From Dietzia sp. NCCP-2495 (GTDB taxonomy: Bacteria > Actinomycetota > Actinomycetes > Mycobacteriales > Mycobacteriaceae): 64,000 nucleotides of DNA. Where the stretch lies: positions 1 through 64,000 of the forward strand of contig NZ_BRVN01000010.1 in NCBI RefSeq assembly GCF_026011735.1, read 5' to 3'. The notes under the pieces were generated by a model. The model worked only from the letters and a program-made list of their open reading frames with translations, ran no database searches and was not told where the DNA came from. Both the position numbers and the translations under genes were made by a program. This document shows, piece after piece, positions 55,432-64,000 of the stretch; position 1 is the first letter of the stretch, and every line of letters starts with the position of its first letter.

Positions 55432-57375
55432 ATGGCCCCCACGAACCTCATCAACCTCGAGCACGGCTCGGTCTCCTTCGGGATCCGGCAGGTTCTCGAC
55501 GACGTCTCCCTGGGCGTCAACGCCGGGGACCGGATCGGCGTGGTGGGCCTCAACGGTGGTGGCAAGACCACGCTGCTGGAGGTGCTCACCGGGATCGCTG
55601 AGCCCGACTCGGGCCGCGTGTCCCACGTCGGTGACCTGCGGATGGCCGTGGTCACCCAGCGCACCGAACTCGCCGCGGAGACGGTCGGCGAGGCCGTGGT
55701 CGGCGGACTGGGTCTGGAGACGCACGAGTGGGCCGGCGACGCCCGGGTGCGTTCGGTGCTCGACGGCATCGGCATCCACGACCTCGGCCTGGACACACCC
55801 GTCGAGGCACTGTCCGGTGGAGAGCGGAGGCGGGTGTCGCTCGCGGCGGCACTGGTGCGGGACCTGGACCTGCTCATCCTCGACGAGCCGACCAACCATC
55901 TGGACGTCGAGGGCGTCCAGTGGCTCGCTGATCACCTCGTCGGGCGATCGAGTGCACTCGTCGTCGTCACACACGACCGTTGGTTCCTCGACACGGTGGC
56001 CACCCGCACGTGGGAGGTGGTCGACGGCCACGTCGAGCAGTACGAGGGAGGCTACAACGACTGGGTGTTCGCGCGCGCCGAGCGGGACAGGCAGGCCGCG
56101 GCCGCCGAATCGCGGCGGCAGAACCTCGCCCGCAAGGAGCTCGCGTGGTTGCGTCGCGGGGCGCCGGCCCGCACGTCCAAGCCGCGATATCGCATCGAGG
56201 CGGCCGAGGCTCTCATCAAGGACGTGCCGCCGCCCCGAGACTCTCTACAGTTGTCGAGTTTCGCGGCGCGCCGGTTGGGCAAGGTCGTGGTGGAACTCGA
56301 GGACGTCCGACTCGACACCCCCGACGGCCGGACCCTCGTCGACGACCTCACGTGGCGGCTCGCTCCGGGCGAGCGGATCGGTCTCGTGGGCGTCAACGGC
56401 TCCGGCAAGACCACGCTGCTCCGGGCGCTCGCGGGCGAGGCAGAACTCGCCGCCGGGCGTCGCAAGGAGGGCAAGACCGTCCGCATCGGCTGGCTGCGGC
56501 AGGAGCTCGACGACCTGCCCCTGGACCAGAGAGTTCTCGACGCGGTGGAGGACGTGGCCGCCCGCGTCGCGTTCGGCAAGGACGAGCTCACCGCGTCGCA
56601 GCTGGCCGAGCGACTCGGCTTCTCGCCGGCCCGACAGCGCACGCCCGTACGGGACCTGTCCGGCGGTGAGCGGCGCCGGCTGCAGCTCACGCGCGTGCTC
56701 ATGGCCGAGCCGAACGTCCTGCTGCTCGACGAGCCGACCAACGACCTGGACATCGACACCTTGCGCCAACTCGAGGACCTGCTCGACGGGTGGCCGGGCA
56801 CGATGGTCGTGATCTCGCACGACCGTTACCTGATCGAGCGGATCTGTGACTCGGTGTGGGCTCTGTTCGGTGACGGTGGGCTCACCAACCTTCCACGCGG
56901 CATCGACGAGTACCTCGAGCGGCGGCGGGTGGCCGGAGCGTCGGGCGATACGGGCAAGGTCACGCGGGCTGCTGCAGTAGCGGCGGCTGAGGCTGGCTCG
57001 GGTGCGGCGCCTGGCGTGGCGGGTGCGGCTGGCTCGGGTGCGGCTGGCTCGGGTGTGGCTGGCTCGGGTGTGGACATCGGCGCCTCCGCGGACGCCGGAT
57101 CTGCCATGACTTCCTCGGCAGGCATTGGCGCCGGCCGCACCCTCAGCTCCGATGAGCAGCGCGACATGCAGAAGGAGATGAACAAGCTCGAGCGGCAGAT
57201 GACCAAGCTGACGCAGCGTGAGGAGAAGCTCCTCGCCGACCTCGCCGCGGCCGCGGCGGAAGCATTGGACACCGAGAAGCTCGCCAACCTGGACCGAGAG
57301 CTCAAGGCCGTGGTAGCGGAGAAGAAGCAGCTCGAGGAACGCTGGATGGAGTTGGGTGAGCAGCTCGAGAGCTAA
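55432..57375 (+). CDS. ABC-F family ATPase, Uup-like
   Basis: A 647-residue soluble protein with two ABC domains and no membrane part. Domain 1 has GLNGGGKTT, LSGGERRRVSLAAAL and LLILDEPTNHLD; domain 2 has GVNGSGKTT, LSGGERRRLQLTRVL and LLLDEPTNDLD. The linker between them holds the P-site motif region. A Gly/Ala/Ser-rich hinge (about 515-560, from a 15-base tandem repeat at 57006-57070) leads to a C-terminal coiled coil (DEQRDMQKEMNKLERQMTKL...) like the Uup DNA-binding tail. ABC-F proteins act on ribosomes. AGGA precedes ATG 55432. Confidence 0.9.
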   Translation: MAPTNLINLEHGSVSFGIRQVLDDVSLGVNAGDRIGVVGLNGGGKTTLLEVLTGIAEPDSGRVSHVGDLRMAVVTQRTELAAETVGEAVVGGLGLETHEWAGDARVRSVLDGIGIHDLGLDTPVEALSGGERRRVSLAAALVRDLDLLILDEPTNHLDVEGVQWLADHLVGRSSALVVVTHDRWFLDTVATRTWEVVDGHVEQYEGGYNDWVFARAERDRQAAAAESRRQNLARKELAWLRRGAPARTSKPRYRIEAAEALIKDVPPPRDSLQLSSFAARRLGKVVVELEDVRLDTPDGRTLVDDLTWRLAPGERIGLVGVNGSGKTTLLRALAGEAELAAGRRKEGKTVRIGWLRQELDDLPLDQRVLDAVEDVAARVAFGKDELTASQLAERLGFSPARQRTPVRDLSGGERRRLQLTRVLMAEPNVLLLDEPTNDLDIDTLRQLEDLLDGWPGTMVVISHDRYLIERICDSVWALFGDGGLTNLPRGIDEYLERRRVAGASGDTGKVTRAAAVAAAEAGSGAAPGVAGAAGSGAAGSGVAGSGVDIGASADAGSAMTSSAGIGAGRTLSSDEQRDMQKEMNKLERQMTKLTQREEKLLADLAAAAAEALDTEKLANLDRELKAVVAEKKQLEERWMELGEQLES

Positions 57376-57464
57376 TTCGCCCCGCCCGCGTCCCGCCTGG
57401 CATGCCACTCACGGCCTGTCGGGTGCCTGCCTTGAGTTTGGTCGCCACCACGGCGCACCTTGAC

Positions 57465-57506
57465 GCCGCCACTGCGGAGAATCAAGCGATTTCCCGCAGT
57501 GGTGGC
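57465..57506. repeat. Palindromic repeat family 2, left copy
   Basis: A 13-bp stem (57465-57477 with 57494-57506, one G-T pair) around a loop AGAATCAAGCGATTTC, followed by CTCTAGATTTTC. Stem, loop and tail align with the right copy at 58734-58787 in the same orientation. Confidence 0.8.
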
Positions 57507-57547
57507 CTCTAGATTTTCTGCTGCCTGCTGCCTGCTGCCTGCTGCCT

Positions 57548-57697
57548 GCGGCGCGCCTGCCCGCGCCGCGTCATCCTGCGGCGTGCGTGCCCGCGGCGCG
57601 TCATCCTGCGGCGTGCCTGCCCGCGGCGCGTCATCCTGCGGCGTGCCTGCCTGCGGCGCGTCATCCTGCGGCGTGCCTGCCTGCGGCGCGTCACCCC
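57548..57697. repeat. Five 30-base tandem repeats
   Basis: Contiguous units at 57548, 57578, 57608, 57638 and 57668 of the type GCGGCGTGCCTGCC + CGCGGCGCGTCATCCT with one to three changes each. No spacers, so it is a minisatellite and not a CRISPR array. Confidence 0.88.
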
Positions 57698-57775
57698 GCG
57701 TTTGTCACCCCTATCCGCTTCGCCTGTGAATGGTCGTCGCTCGAATCCACAACATCGTGTTCGGCCGTTCCGTCC

Positions 57776-58732
57776 ATGACGTCCGGCACGCACGATGAAC
57801 TGGTGAGTGAAATAAGAGCGGACGAGTCCTCGACAAGCGGAGCGCATCGCGGGAGGGGGACACCATTTCTCGGCAGTGCCGCCGTGGCATCGGGTCGGCT
57901 GACATCGCATCAGCTACGCACTCGCTTCCGACGCCTTTTTCCGGACGTCTATATCGAACTGACCTGCATCGTCACGCCGGAGATCCTCGTTCGAGCCGCG
58001 GCTCTGTGGGCGCCGACGGGCTCTGTGCTCGCTGGTGCGGGAGCAGCACTACTTCATCGGGAACGCTGGTATGCAAAGAAAGCTGTCCAAGCGGAGGTCG
58101 ACTTCTGCTGCAGAGGAACCCCGAGGTCGACACCCGGCGTCAGACTCCGCCGCCATGACAGAGCGTTCCCGCCGGGCCACCTGGTGCGGAGGGAGGGGAT
58201 TCGACTGACATCAGTGGCCAGGACCGCCGTTGACGTGGCGCGGTGGGAACCCAACGACGACATCGCCATCGCCAAGGTCGACGCTGTCTGCAATAGGGGA
58301 CAGATCAAGGTACGCGAACTGCCTGAGGTGCTGGATCAGATGGGCGGCCTACACGGTGTGAGTCGGGTAGGGGCCTTGCTCCGTTGGTGTGATGTGCGCG
58401 CGGACTCGCCGCCGGAGACGCGCCTGCGACTAGCTCTGATCCGCGCCGGTCTGCCGTCGCCGACTCCGCAATTGATCATTCGCAACGAGTTCGGGGCGAG
58501 AGTAACGAAAGCCGATCTCGGGTACGAGCAGCAGAAGGTGGCGATCTTCTACGACAGCGAACTCCACCGGGAGAAGTCGAACTGGGAATTCGACAACTGG
58601 GTCAATGCGCAGCTGGCGGAACTCGGATGGGAACGGTTTCGCGTCACCGCGCAGATGCTGCGGAACCCGGGCACGTTGTTGCGGCAGATCAGTTCCGCGC
58701 TCGTGCGCCGGGACGCGCTGGGCGGAGCATGA
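57776..58732 (+). CDS. AbiEi-like/DUF559-like nuclease-fold protein, paralogue 2
   Basis: A 318-residue paralogue of the protein at 42541-43476. Shared features in the same order: TPFLGSAAVASGRLTSHQLRTRFRRLFPDVYI, LAGAGAALLHRERWY, SVARTAVDVARWE, VDAVCN, GLHGVSRVGALL, ADSPPETRLRLALIRAGLP, TKADLGYEQQKVAIFYDSELH and LGWERFRVTAQMLRNPGTLLRQIS. In the nuclease-like core the second acidic/His group is DSELH instead of DGEHH. Start ATG 57776 chosen by matching the paralogue; GTG 57803 is possible. GC is visibly lower than in the neighbouring genes. Flanked by palindromic repeats of family 2. Confidence 0.74.
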   Translation: MTSGTHDELVSEIRADESSTSGAHRGRGTPFLGSAAVASGRLTSHQLRTRFRRLFPDVYIELTCIVTPEILVRAAALWAPTGSVLAGAGAALLHRERWYAKKAVQAEVDFCCRGTPRSTPGVRLRRHDRAFPPGHLVRREGIRLTSVARTAVDVARWEPNDDIAIAKVDAVCNRGQIKVRELPEVLDQMGGLHGVSRVGALLRWCDVRADSPPETRLRLALIRAGLPSPTPQLIIRNEFGARVTKADLGYEQQKVAIFYDSELHREKSNWEFDNWVNAQLAELGWERFRVTAQMLRNPGTLLRQISSALVRRDALGGA

Positions 58733-58733
58733 T

Positions 58734-58787
58734 CTAGACGCCGTTCCTGCGGAGAAACGGGCGATTTTCCGCAGTAGAGGCGTCTAG
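58734..58787. repeat. Palindromic repeat family 2, right copy
   Basis: Outer stem CTAGACGCC (58734-58742) with GGCGTCTAG (58779-58787), inner stem CTGCGGA (58747-58753) with TCCGCAG (58768-58774), loop GAAACGGGCGATTT. It begins one base after the stop codon of the nuclease gene. Confidence 0.82.
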
Positions 58788-58882
58788 TTTCGCAGTAGCG
58801 GCGGCATGAGTTGCGGCGTCTAGTTTCGCAGTAGCGGCGGCATGAGTTGCGGCGTCTAGTTTCGCAGTAGCGGCGGCATGAT
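58779..58882. repeat. Three 36-base tandem repeats
   Basis: Units start at 58779, 58815 and 58851; each begins GGCGTCTAGTTTCGCAGTAG and continues CGGCGGCATGAGTTGC. The third stops after CATGA. The unit's start is the right arm of the palindromic repeat. Confidence 0.9.
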
Positions 58883-58888
58883 CAGCAT

Positions 58889-59629
58889 TCAGCTGCACGC
58901 TGCGTGAACTGCGTCCACCACGGCCCGGGGAGACGTGAGGTCGGGCAGGACCACGTGGGCGCCTGCCTCGCGCAGGTCCTCGGCACTCACCCGGCCGGTC
59001 GCCACGCCGACGAAGCGCACCCCGGCGTCCAGGGCACCGCGGACATCATGGACATGGTCGCCAATCACCACCGTCCGCCCCGGCAGCACGTCGAGATCGC
59101 GGCCCCGGGTGGACGCGACAGCCTCTCGTACCAGGTCGGCCCGATCGAGATGGTCGTCACCGAACGCACCCAACCCGGGATCAGGCAGACCGTCGAATCC
59201 ACAGAGACGCAGCTTGAGCAGGGCGGTGCGCTTCATGTTGCCGGTGACGATCCCCTGGTGGACCAGCGGGTCCCCGGACAGCGCTCGGACCGCCTCACGG
59301 GCGCCGGGGAGCGGACCCCCGCCGGCATCGAGGAGGTCGTGGCCGAATCTCTCGCAACGCTCGGCCACGGCGTCCATGACGGTGATGAGCTCGGGGTGAA
59401 CGGTGGCGTTGTCGTCGTCAGGAACCATCCCGTTGGACCCGAGCAGTGCGGTGAGGATCGCGCGGTCGGTCCGTCCGGCGAACGGCACGTCCAATACCGG
59501 TTCGCGGCCGAGGCGTTGCTCGAGGACCGGCGCGATCATCCGCGTACCGAAGCCGGCGGGGTCGAGGAGTGTGAGGTCGAGGTCCCACAGCACCAACAGG
59601 GGCGCGGGCATCGACGCAGGGCCGGTCAT
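58889..59629 (-). CDS. HAD-superfamily phosphatase
   Basis: A 246-residue HAD hydrolase: motif I LVLWDLDLTLLD, a helical cap, motif II IVTGNMK, the Lys in LLKLRL, and motif III/IV VVIGDHVHDVRGALDAG. In motif IV the usual DxxxD reads DHVHD. A phosphoglycolate-phosphatase-like role is possible. ATG 59629 overlaps the TetR stop (ATGA), so the two are coupled. Confidence 0.85.
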   Translation of the reverse strand: MTGPASMPAPLLVLWDLDLTLLDPAGFGTRMIAPVLEQRLGREPVLDVPFAGRTDRAILTALLGSNGMVPDDDNATVHPELITVMDAVAERCERFGHDLLDAGGGPLPGAREAVRALSGDPLVHQGIVTGNMKRTALLKLRLCGFDGLPDPGLGAFGDDHLDRADLVREAVASTRGRDLDVLPGRTVVIGDHVHDVRGALDAGVRFVGVATGRVSAEDLREAGAHVVLPDLTSPRAVVDAVHAACS

Positions 59630-60180
59630 CGCGTGAGCGAGGCCAGCGTCGGCGCGACCCACGTGGTGAGGACCTCGCGCAGGGCGTCGTCGGAGCGGGT
59701 CTCGGGTCGGTCCAGGCACAGCACCGACCAGCCGACGTGCACGGCAAGATCGGCGACCCTCTCAACGCGGCCGGCCATCTCGGGAAACCGGTCGGCCGCG
59801 GGGGAGAGCAGGGCCACCCCGTACTCGAGTGCACGCTCGGCCGCCCCGGCGTCGAAGATCGGATTGGCCGTCCCTGACAGGGTGAGATATTGCAGCATCG
59901 GGTCGCCGAGCACCTGCGCGCGCGCCTCGACGACCATCTCCACGAACAGTTCCAGTAGCGAGTCCGCCGCGGCCAGGAGCTTCTCGAACGATCCGAGCAG
60001 CTGAGTGAGGCGATCGGTGAGGGCCTGGGAGACCAGCTCCTCGCGTGTGCCGAAGATCGAGTACACGGTCTGGCGGCTCACCCCGGCCCGCTTGGCCACG
60101 CCAGCGATGGACACGCCCTCGAAACCGGACGCCCCGATCTGGGCCCGTGTGGCCTCGAGAATGATGTCGCGCGAGCGCAT
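59626..60180 (-). CDS. TetR-family transcriptional regulator
   Basis: A 184-residue regulator with N-terminal TetR HTH (ILEATRAQIGASGFEGVSIAGVAKRAGVSRQTVYSIFGTREELVSQAL) and a helical ligand domain. It is coupled to the HAD gene downstream and lies 19 bases downstream of the lipase gene on the same strand. Its target is unknown. Confidence 0.85.
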   Translation of the reverse strand: MRSRDIILEATRAQIGASGFEGVSIAGVAKRAGVSRQTVYSIFGTREELVSQALTDRLTQLLGSFEKLLAAADSLLELFVEMVVEARAQVLGDPMLQYLTLSGTANPIFDAGAAERALEYGVALLSPAADRFPEMAGRVERVADLAVHVGWSVLCLDRPETRSDDALREVLTTWVAPTLASLTR

Positions 60181-60199
60181 CTGCCCATTATCGCCGGGC

Positions 60200-61618
60200 T
60201 CAGTCCAGGGTGCAGCCGCTGCCCCCGCCCTCGAGGGTGGACACCAGCCAGGGGGTCACGTCGTCGAAGAGCATGGTGTCCCGGATGAGGGGGCCGAAGT
60301 GGTCGGGCAGGGTCCAGCCGGGGGCGAGTGCGGGCATCGGGGTGGTGCGGAAGGTGACGTCGGCGCCGGCCGCGCACCAGTCCTCGGCGAGTCGGCGGGC
60401 CTGCCCGTAGGGGACCGTGTCGTCGTGGGGTGCGGCGGTGACGAGGACGGGCACCTCGGGCGTGAGCTGGCCGACGCGCTGGTCACGGAGGATCTCCAGG
60501 GCTTCGGGGTGGTCGTTGATCCAGTCCCCGAGGGGGCGGCCGTCGACGGTGTAGTCGGCGGAGCGGACGAACGGGGCCTTGAAGATCACGTCGCCGATAC
60601 ACTTGGTGCGCGCGGATTCCAGCAGGGCGGTGCCCTCGTCGGTGAGGGCCTCGTCCAGGAGGGGCTGCAGCTGGGGGTACCTGTCTACCATTCCGTTGAC
60701 GGCCCAGGCGATCACGCCGCCGATGAGTCCGCCGTCGGCAACTTTCATGACCTGTTCGAGGTCGGCGACGGGGGCGCCGGCCCAGGCGCCGCGGAGGTCG
60801 AGGTCGGGTGCGTAGGTGGGCTGGAGTTCTGCGGCGGAGCCGGTGGCGCCGCCGCCCTGCGAGTAGCCCCACAGAAGTAGAGGGGAGTCGGCGCCGGCGA
60901 GGGTTCGGGCCGCGCGGGCGGCGTCGAGGACGGCGCGCCCCGTCTCGACCCGGTTGATGTAGGTGTGGACGCCCGGGGTGCCGAGGCCGACGTAGTCGGT
61001 CACCACCACGCGGGCGCCCCGCGCGTGCCACTTGGCGGCGGAGACGATCTCCTGGTTGGCGGAGAAGTAGGGGTCGGGGTTGGCGCCCACCCACAGTCCG
61101 CTCGGGGTGGTGAGGGAGAGGGCGCAACGGTCGCCTTGGCCGGTGGTGCCGGGCGCGATCACCACGGTGGGCCGCTCCCCGGGGCCCTGCCACGGCCCGG
61201 ATTCCTCGATGACCATGGCGGTCACGGCGGTGGGCCGGTCGTGGACGTCGCGCGAGGTGAACATGACGCGGGTGCCGTCGGCGGGCCAGGCGCCGTCGGA
61301 GCCGGGCAGGGTGGCGGGGATGCCGACGGGTTGGGTCTTGATCACGGTGCCGGGCGCGTCCGGCAGGTCGGCCGGGGGGAGGTAGAAGGGGTCGACGACC
61401 TCGTCCGGTGTGGCGGCGTGGAAGCGCACGGAGCCGGCCGGGTCGGGGAGGTCCACGGAACCAGCCGGATTGGCGGGAGTGCCCACGGAGCCGGCCGGGT
61501 CGGCGTGGGCGGCGGGGGTCGCGGTGGTGCTGAGGGTTCCGGGCAGTCCGACGACGACGACGGCGACCGCGGCCGCGACCGCGGCCGCGGCCACGGTGGA
61601 GATTCTGCGGTTCGACAT
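60200..61618 (-). CDS. Secreted lipase (LIP family)
   Basis: A 472-residue exported alpha/beta hydrolase. Signal peptide about 1-40 (RRISTVAAAAVAAAVAVVVVGLPGT...AHA), a short DPAGSV-repeat spacer, nucleophile Ser in GYSQGG, Asp/His region in TAAPHDDTVPYGQA and LPDHFGPLI. Related secretory lipases act on triglycerides or wax esters. The gene immediately follows the cholesterol oxidase gene on the same strand. Confidence 0.85.
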   Translation of the reverse strand: MSNRRISTVAAAAVAAAVAVVVVGLPGTLSTTATPAAHADPAGSVGTPANPAGSVDLPDPAGSVRFHAATPDEVVDPFYLPPADLPDAPGTVIKTQPVGIPATLPGSDGAWPADGTRVMFTSRDVHDRPTAVTAMVIEESGPWQGPGERPTVVIAPGTTGQGDRCALSLTTPSGLWVGANPDPYFSANQEIVSAAKWHARGARVVVTDYVGLGTPGVHTYINRVETGRAVLDAARAARTLAGADSPLLLWGYSQGGGATGSAAELQPTYAPDLDLRGAWAGAPVADLEQVMKVADGGLIGGVIAWAVNGMVDRYPQLQPLLDEALTDEGTALLESARTKCIGDVIFKAPFVRSADYTVDGRPLGDWINDHPEALEILRDQRVGQLTPEVPVLVTAAPHDDTVPYGQARRLAEDWCAAGADVTFRTTPMPALAPGWTLPDHFGPLIRDTMLFDDVTPWLVSTLEGGGSGCTLD

Positions 61619-61731
61619 AACTTATGGGCTCTTTCCGGGCGGGGTGCGGTGTGCGGGCGGATTGCGGCGTGTGGGCAGGATGCGGTGTGCGAGCGGAGTT
61701 CGGTGTGCGGGTGGGTACGGGTGTGGCGTGG

Positions 61732-63348
61732 CTAGAGGACGGTGCCGACGTCGTGTCGGACGATCCGGTCGAGGGCTCGCTCGGCGACCGCGGCGATGGT
61801 CCACGACGGATTGCATGCCGCCGTGGTGCCGGGCATGAGCGCACCGTCCACCACGTACAGCCCGCGCTGGCCGAGCACGCGGCCCTCGGTGTCGCACACG
61901 GTTCCCATCGGAGCGCCGCCGAGCGGATGCCAGGTGGAGTTGACCATGAGGTTGGAGTCGGAGAGATGTCCGGTCGGGCCGGCGATCCTCTGGGCGGTGG
62001 GGCCGATGTGGTTGTTCTGGATCCACGAGTCTCCGCCGGTCGGCCAGCGGATGATCCCGCGGTTCTGGGCGGCGTCGTAGGTGATCCGGCCCCGATCGGC
62101 GCTGACGCCGTAGCCGACCATCATCGTGGAGTGCGGCGGGATTCCGACCGTCGGTATGGATGCCTGGATTAGGGTGTGCGCGGAGTGCGGGTTGTTCCAG
62201 TTGAGGCTGCCGTAGACGACCGGTCCGCCCTGGTCCACGCCGAATCCAGCGCCGGGGTCGGTCCACAGGTAGATGCGGTCGGCGTTGGTGCCCCAGCCGG
62301 TGCCGAGCCCGTCGGGTAGGTCGGTGACCTCGCCGGTCGCGGCGGCGCGGGTGAGGAGGGTGCTGGTGCCGACGGAGCCGGCGGACAGGATGAGCGTGGG
62401 TGCGCGGAGAGCCAGGGTCCGCAGGATGCGCCCGGAGGTGTCGAGGACCTCGACGTCCAGTTCCCAGCGGCCGTCGGGCAGGCGTCGCATGCCGCGGACG
62501 TCGTGCAGGGGCCGTACGTCGACGAGTCCGGAGGCCTCCGCGCGGGCGAGGTAGGTCACGTCGACGGAGTGCTTGCCGCCGTTGTTGACGCCGATAGCGC
62601 CGGCGCCGTTGGTGTACGACGGGCGCATCTCGCCGCGGAGTTCGGCCAGAGCGTAGTCCCAGTCGATGGGCATGGGGATCTTGCGCAGCGGCAATCCTTC
62701 GGCGCGGACTCGTGCGGCGAAGTGGCGTGCGGCGGCGTAGGTGGGCGAAGCGACTAGCTCCTCGGGCGCTTCGGCGAGCTGGAGCATGCGGGCGACGCGC
62801 GGGTAGTACTCGCGGTCGAGTTCGGCCCAGTCGATGCCGCCCGGGAACCAGGTGTGGAAGAGCTCCTCGCTGGGTTGCAGCGCCATGCCCTGGTAGACGA
62901 GCGAGCCGCCACCCACGCCCGCGGCGCAGACGGCGGTCATGTTCTCGCCGACGGAGGCATCGAGGAGTCCCGTGAAGCGCGGCAGGTTGACGGGGAGTCC
63001 GAACGCCTCGGGCGAGGACCGGAACCACAGGAACCGTTCGTCGGGGGAGGTGATCTCGGGGAAGGTGCGGGCGTTGGGGCCGGTGGGCCAGCGGCGCCCT
63101 CGTTCGACGACGACGACGGGTACCCCGGCCTCAGCGAGCCGCAGCGCGGAGATTCCCCCTCCGAACCCACTGCCCACCACGAGTACCCGGTGGTCTTCGA
63201 TCTCGTGGGGGATCCTCCCACCGGCTCCTGTGGGAGCGGTGTCGGCGGACCCTGTGGGCTGGCCGGCGGCGGACGGGTTGGCGGCGAGCGTGGCGATGCC
63301 AGCGGCGGCGACGGAGCCGAGGAAGCCTCGACGTGAGATGTGCTGCAT
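61732..63348 (-). CDS. Cholesterol oxidase, GMC family, Tat-exported
   Basis: A 538-residue FAD oxidoreductase. Twin-arginine signal [25 protein letters not shown] dinucleotide loop [49 protein letters not shown] and the C-terminal [11 protein letters not shown]...[18 protein letters not shown] with the catalytic His/Asn region. This pattern fits the non-covalent cholesterol oxidases of Rhodococcus and Streptomyces, which oxidise 3-beta-hydroxysterols to 4-en-3-ones with O2. A lipase follows on the same strand, suggesting extracellular lipid use. Confidence 0.87.
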   Translation of the reverse strand: MQHISRRGFLGSVAAAGIATLAANPSAAGQPTGSADTAPTGAGGRIPHEIEDHRVLVVGSGFGGGISALRLAEAGVPVVVVERGRRWPTGPNARTFPEITSPDERFLWFRSSPEAFGLPVNLPRFTGLLDASVGENMTAVCAAGVGGGSLVYQGMALQPSEELFHTWFPGGIDWAELDREYYPRVARMLQLAEAPEELVASPTYAAARHFAARVRAEGLPLRKIPMPIDWDYALAELRGEMRPSYTNGAGAIGVNNGGKHSVDVTYLARAEASGLVDVRPLHDVRGMRRLPDGRWELDVEVLDTSGRILRTLALRAPTLILSAGSVGTSTLLTRAAATGEVTDLPDGLGTGWGTNADRIYLWTDPGAGFGVDQGGPVVYGSLNWNNPHSAHTLIQASIPTVGIPPHSTMMVGYGVSADRGRITYDAAQNRGIIRWPTGGDSWIQNNHIGPTAQRIAGPTGHLSDSNLMVNSTWHPLGGAPMGTVCDTEGRVLGQRGLYVVDGALMPGTTAACNPSWTIAAVAERALDRIVRHDVGTVL

Positions 63349-63402
63349 ACGGTCCTCGGGTCAGGGTGGGAGCGCTGGGCCGGGTGACGCGCGCCACAGC
63401 AG

Positions 63403-63432
63403 AAGCTAGACAGTTTACGGCGAAAGTGTCAA
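63403..63432 (-). promoter_or_regulatory. Promoter of the cholesterol oxidase gene
   Basis: On the minus strand TTGACA (63427-63432), an 18-base spacer and TAGCTT (63403-63408). The spacer holds an imperfect inverted repeat (GACAGTTT...AAAGTGTC, 63409-63430). About 55 bases before the start codon. Confidence 0.5.
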
Positions 63433-63482
63433 GAGGTTGGTTTGGACAGGACAGCCGTTCTCGTCGACTTAGGATGAAGCGC

Positions 63483-64000
63483 ATGGGCAGCAAAAACGGC
63501 GACACGAAGTCAGGCAAGAAGGCCGACGAGAAGGGCGAGGGCAAGGCCGACAAGAAGGCTGGGGGCAAGTCCGGCAGCAATGCCGCGGGCAAGGGCTCGG
63601 GCAAGGGGTCGAAGGATCTCTTGCCCAGTGGGCTGGAGAAACTACCCAAGAAGGCATACGAGAAGGAGCTCGAGCGGCTCCAGGCTGAGCTCGTGGAGAT
63701 GCAGGCCTGGCTCAAGGCGACCGGAAATCGGCTCGTCGTAGTGTTCGAGGGGCGTGATGCAGCGGGAAAGGGGTCCGCGATCAAGCGGATCACCCAGTAC
63801 CTCAACCCCCGTCATGCCCGGGTCGTGGCATTGCCGGTGCCCACCGAGGTGCAGAAGACGCAGTGGTACTTCCAGCGCTACATCGAGCACATGCCGGCCG
63901 CCGGGGAGATCGTGATCTTCGACCGGTCCTGGTACAACCGAGCCGGCGTCGAGCGGGTGATGGGCTTCTGTACGACCGACGAGTACCGGCGATTCCTGCA
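63483..64000 (+). CDS. ppk2: Polyphosphate kinase 2 (partial, runs off the window)
   Basis: The first 172 codons of a PPK2-family kinase. A Lys/Gly-rich tail (about 1-46), then [45 protein letters not shown] with the Walker A loop, [16 protein letters not shown], and Walker B-like [21 protein letters not shown]. It transfers phosphate between polyphosphate and nucleotides. ATG 63483; the 3' end lies beyond 64000. Confidence 0.9.
   Translation, partial: MGSKNGDTKSGKKADEKGEGKADKKAGGKSGSNAAGKGSGKGSKDLLPSGLEKLPKKAYEKELERLQAELVEMQAWLKATGNRLVVVFEGRDAAGKGSAIKRITQYLNPRHARVVALPVPTEVQKTQWYFQRYIEHMPAAGEIVIFDRSWYNRAGVERVMGFCTTDEYRRFL

Larger units (their letters stand above)
57376..57775. other. Repeat-rich gene-free stretch before nuclease paralogue 2
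   Basis: 400 bases with no supported gene: a palindromic repeat (57465-57506), four TGCTGCC units (about 57518-57545), five 30-base tandem repeats (57548-57697) and a leader of lower GC. An open frame through the tandem repeats joins the nuclease frame but encodes only a ten-residue repeat. Confidence 0.6.

Noticed and set aside
57548-57697. CRISPR array
   Set aside because: The five repeats are contiguous with no spacers, and no cas genes are present.
57587-57775. N-terminal extension of nuclease paralogue 2 through the tandem repeats
   Set aside because: It encodes only a ten-residue repeat (PAARHPAACL) with no counterpart in the paralogue at 42541; ATG 57776 fits the paralogue's length.

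Overview
The window comes from a high-GC actinobacterium of the Mycobacteriales (mycolic-acid group). Gene order repeats two blocks known from Mycobacterium tuberculosis: the leucine-catabolism block (accD1, accA1, fadE19, maoC, citE, fadD35, scoAB) and the long block mprA-mprB-pepD-moaB2-mscL-...-galU-moeA/glp-rimJ-...-pmt-rsmI-pabB-metG-tatD-rpfB-ksgA-ispE. My impression is Dietzia or a close relative, but the genus is an inference.

Layout. 1-4 kb: a DOPA-dioxygenase-like enzyme and an amidase, back to back with a possible DUF2470-like protein across an IdeR/DtxR-like iron box, then a small DUF1540 protein. 4-14.6 kb: a translationally coupled operon that would take isovaleryl-CoA to acetoacetate and acetyl-CoA, under a promoter with a near-ideal palindromic operator, followed by an IclR regulator divergent from a 3-oxoacid CoA-transferase. 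14.6-16.3 kb: a CPBP protease and an AEC transporter. 16.5-18.4 kb: six zinc-independent (Cys-motif-free) ribosomal proteins in two divergent groups. 18.5-23.5 kb: the envelope-stress module mprA/mprB/pepD with moaB2 and mscL. 23.6-30 kb: formyl-THF cycloligase, FmdB/Ruc-like chaperone and SAF-like protein on one strand; galU, glp, rimJ and glpR (division module) on the other.

30-39.9 kb: a thioredoxin-reductase-like/methyltransferase fusion divergent from an XRE-cupin regulator, tRNA-Ala(CGC), a pair of SMR pumps, an internally deleted flavin oxidoreductase, DHDPS-like, SDR, DoxX, MscS and protein mannosyltransferase genes. 39.9-44 kb is a scarred zone: an acyl-CoA synthetase and a PucR regulator have both lost their 5' ends at one junction, and an AbiEi/DUF559-like nuclease gene lies between palindromic repeats with a diverged second copy of the rsmI 3' end beyond them. 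44-57.4 kb: pabB, a BCCT transporter, metG, tatD, rpfB, ksgA, a LysR/YeiH pair, ispE and an ABC-F protein. 57.4-58.9 kb: a second AbiEi/DUF559-like gene, bracketed by a different palindromic repeat family plus tandem repeats. 58.9-64 kb: HAD phosphatase, TetR, secreted lipase, Tat-exported cholesterol oxidase and the start of a PPK2 gene.

The least explained signal is the pair of paralogous nuclease-like genes, each framed by its own hairpin repeat family, one with a duplicated gene end: a candidate undescribed mobile or selfish unit. Second is the redox/methyltransferase fusion with its own palindromic operator.
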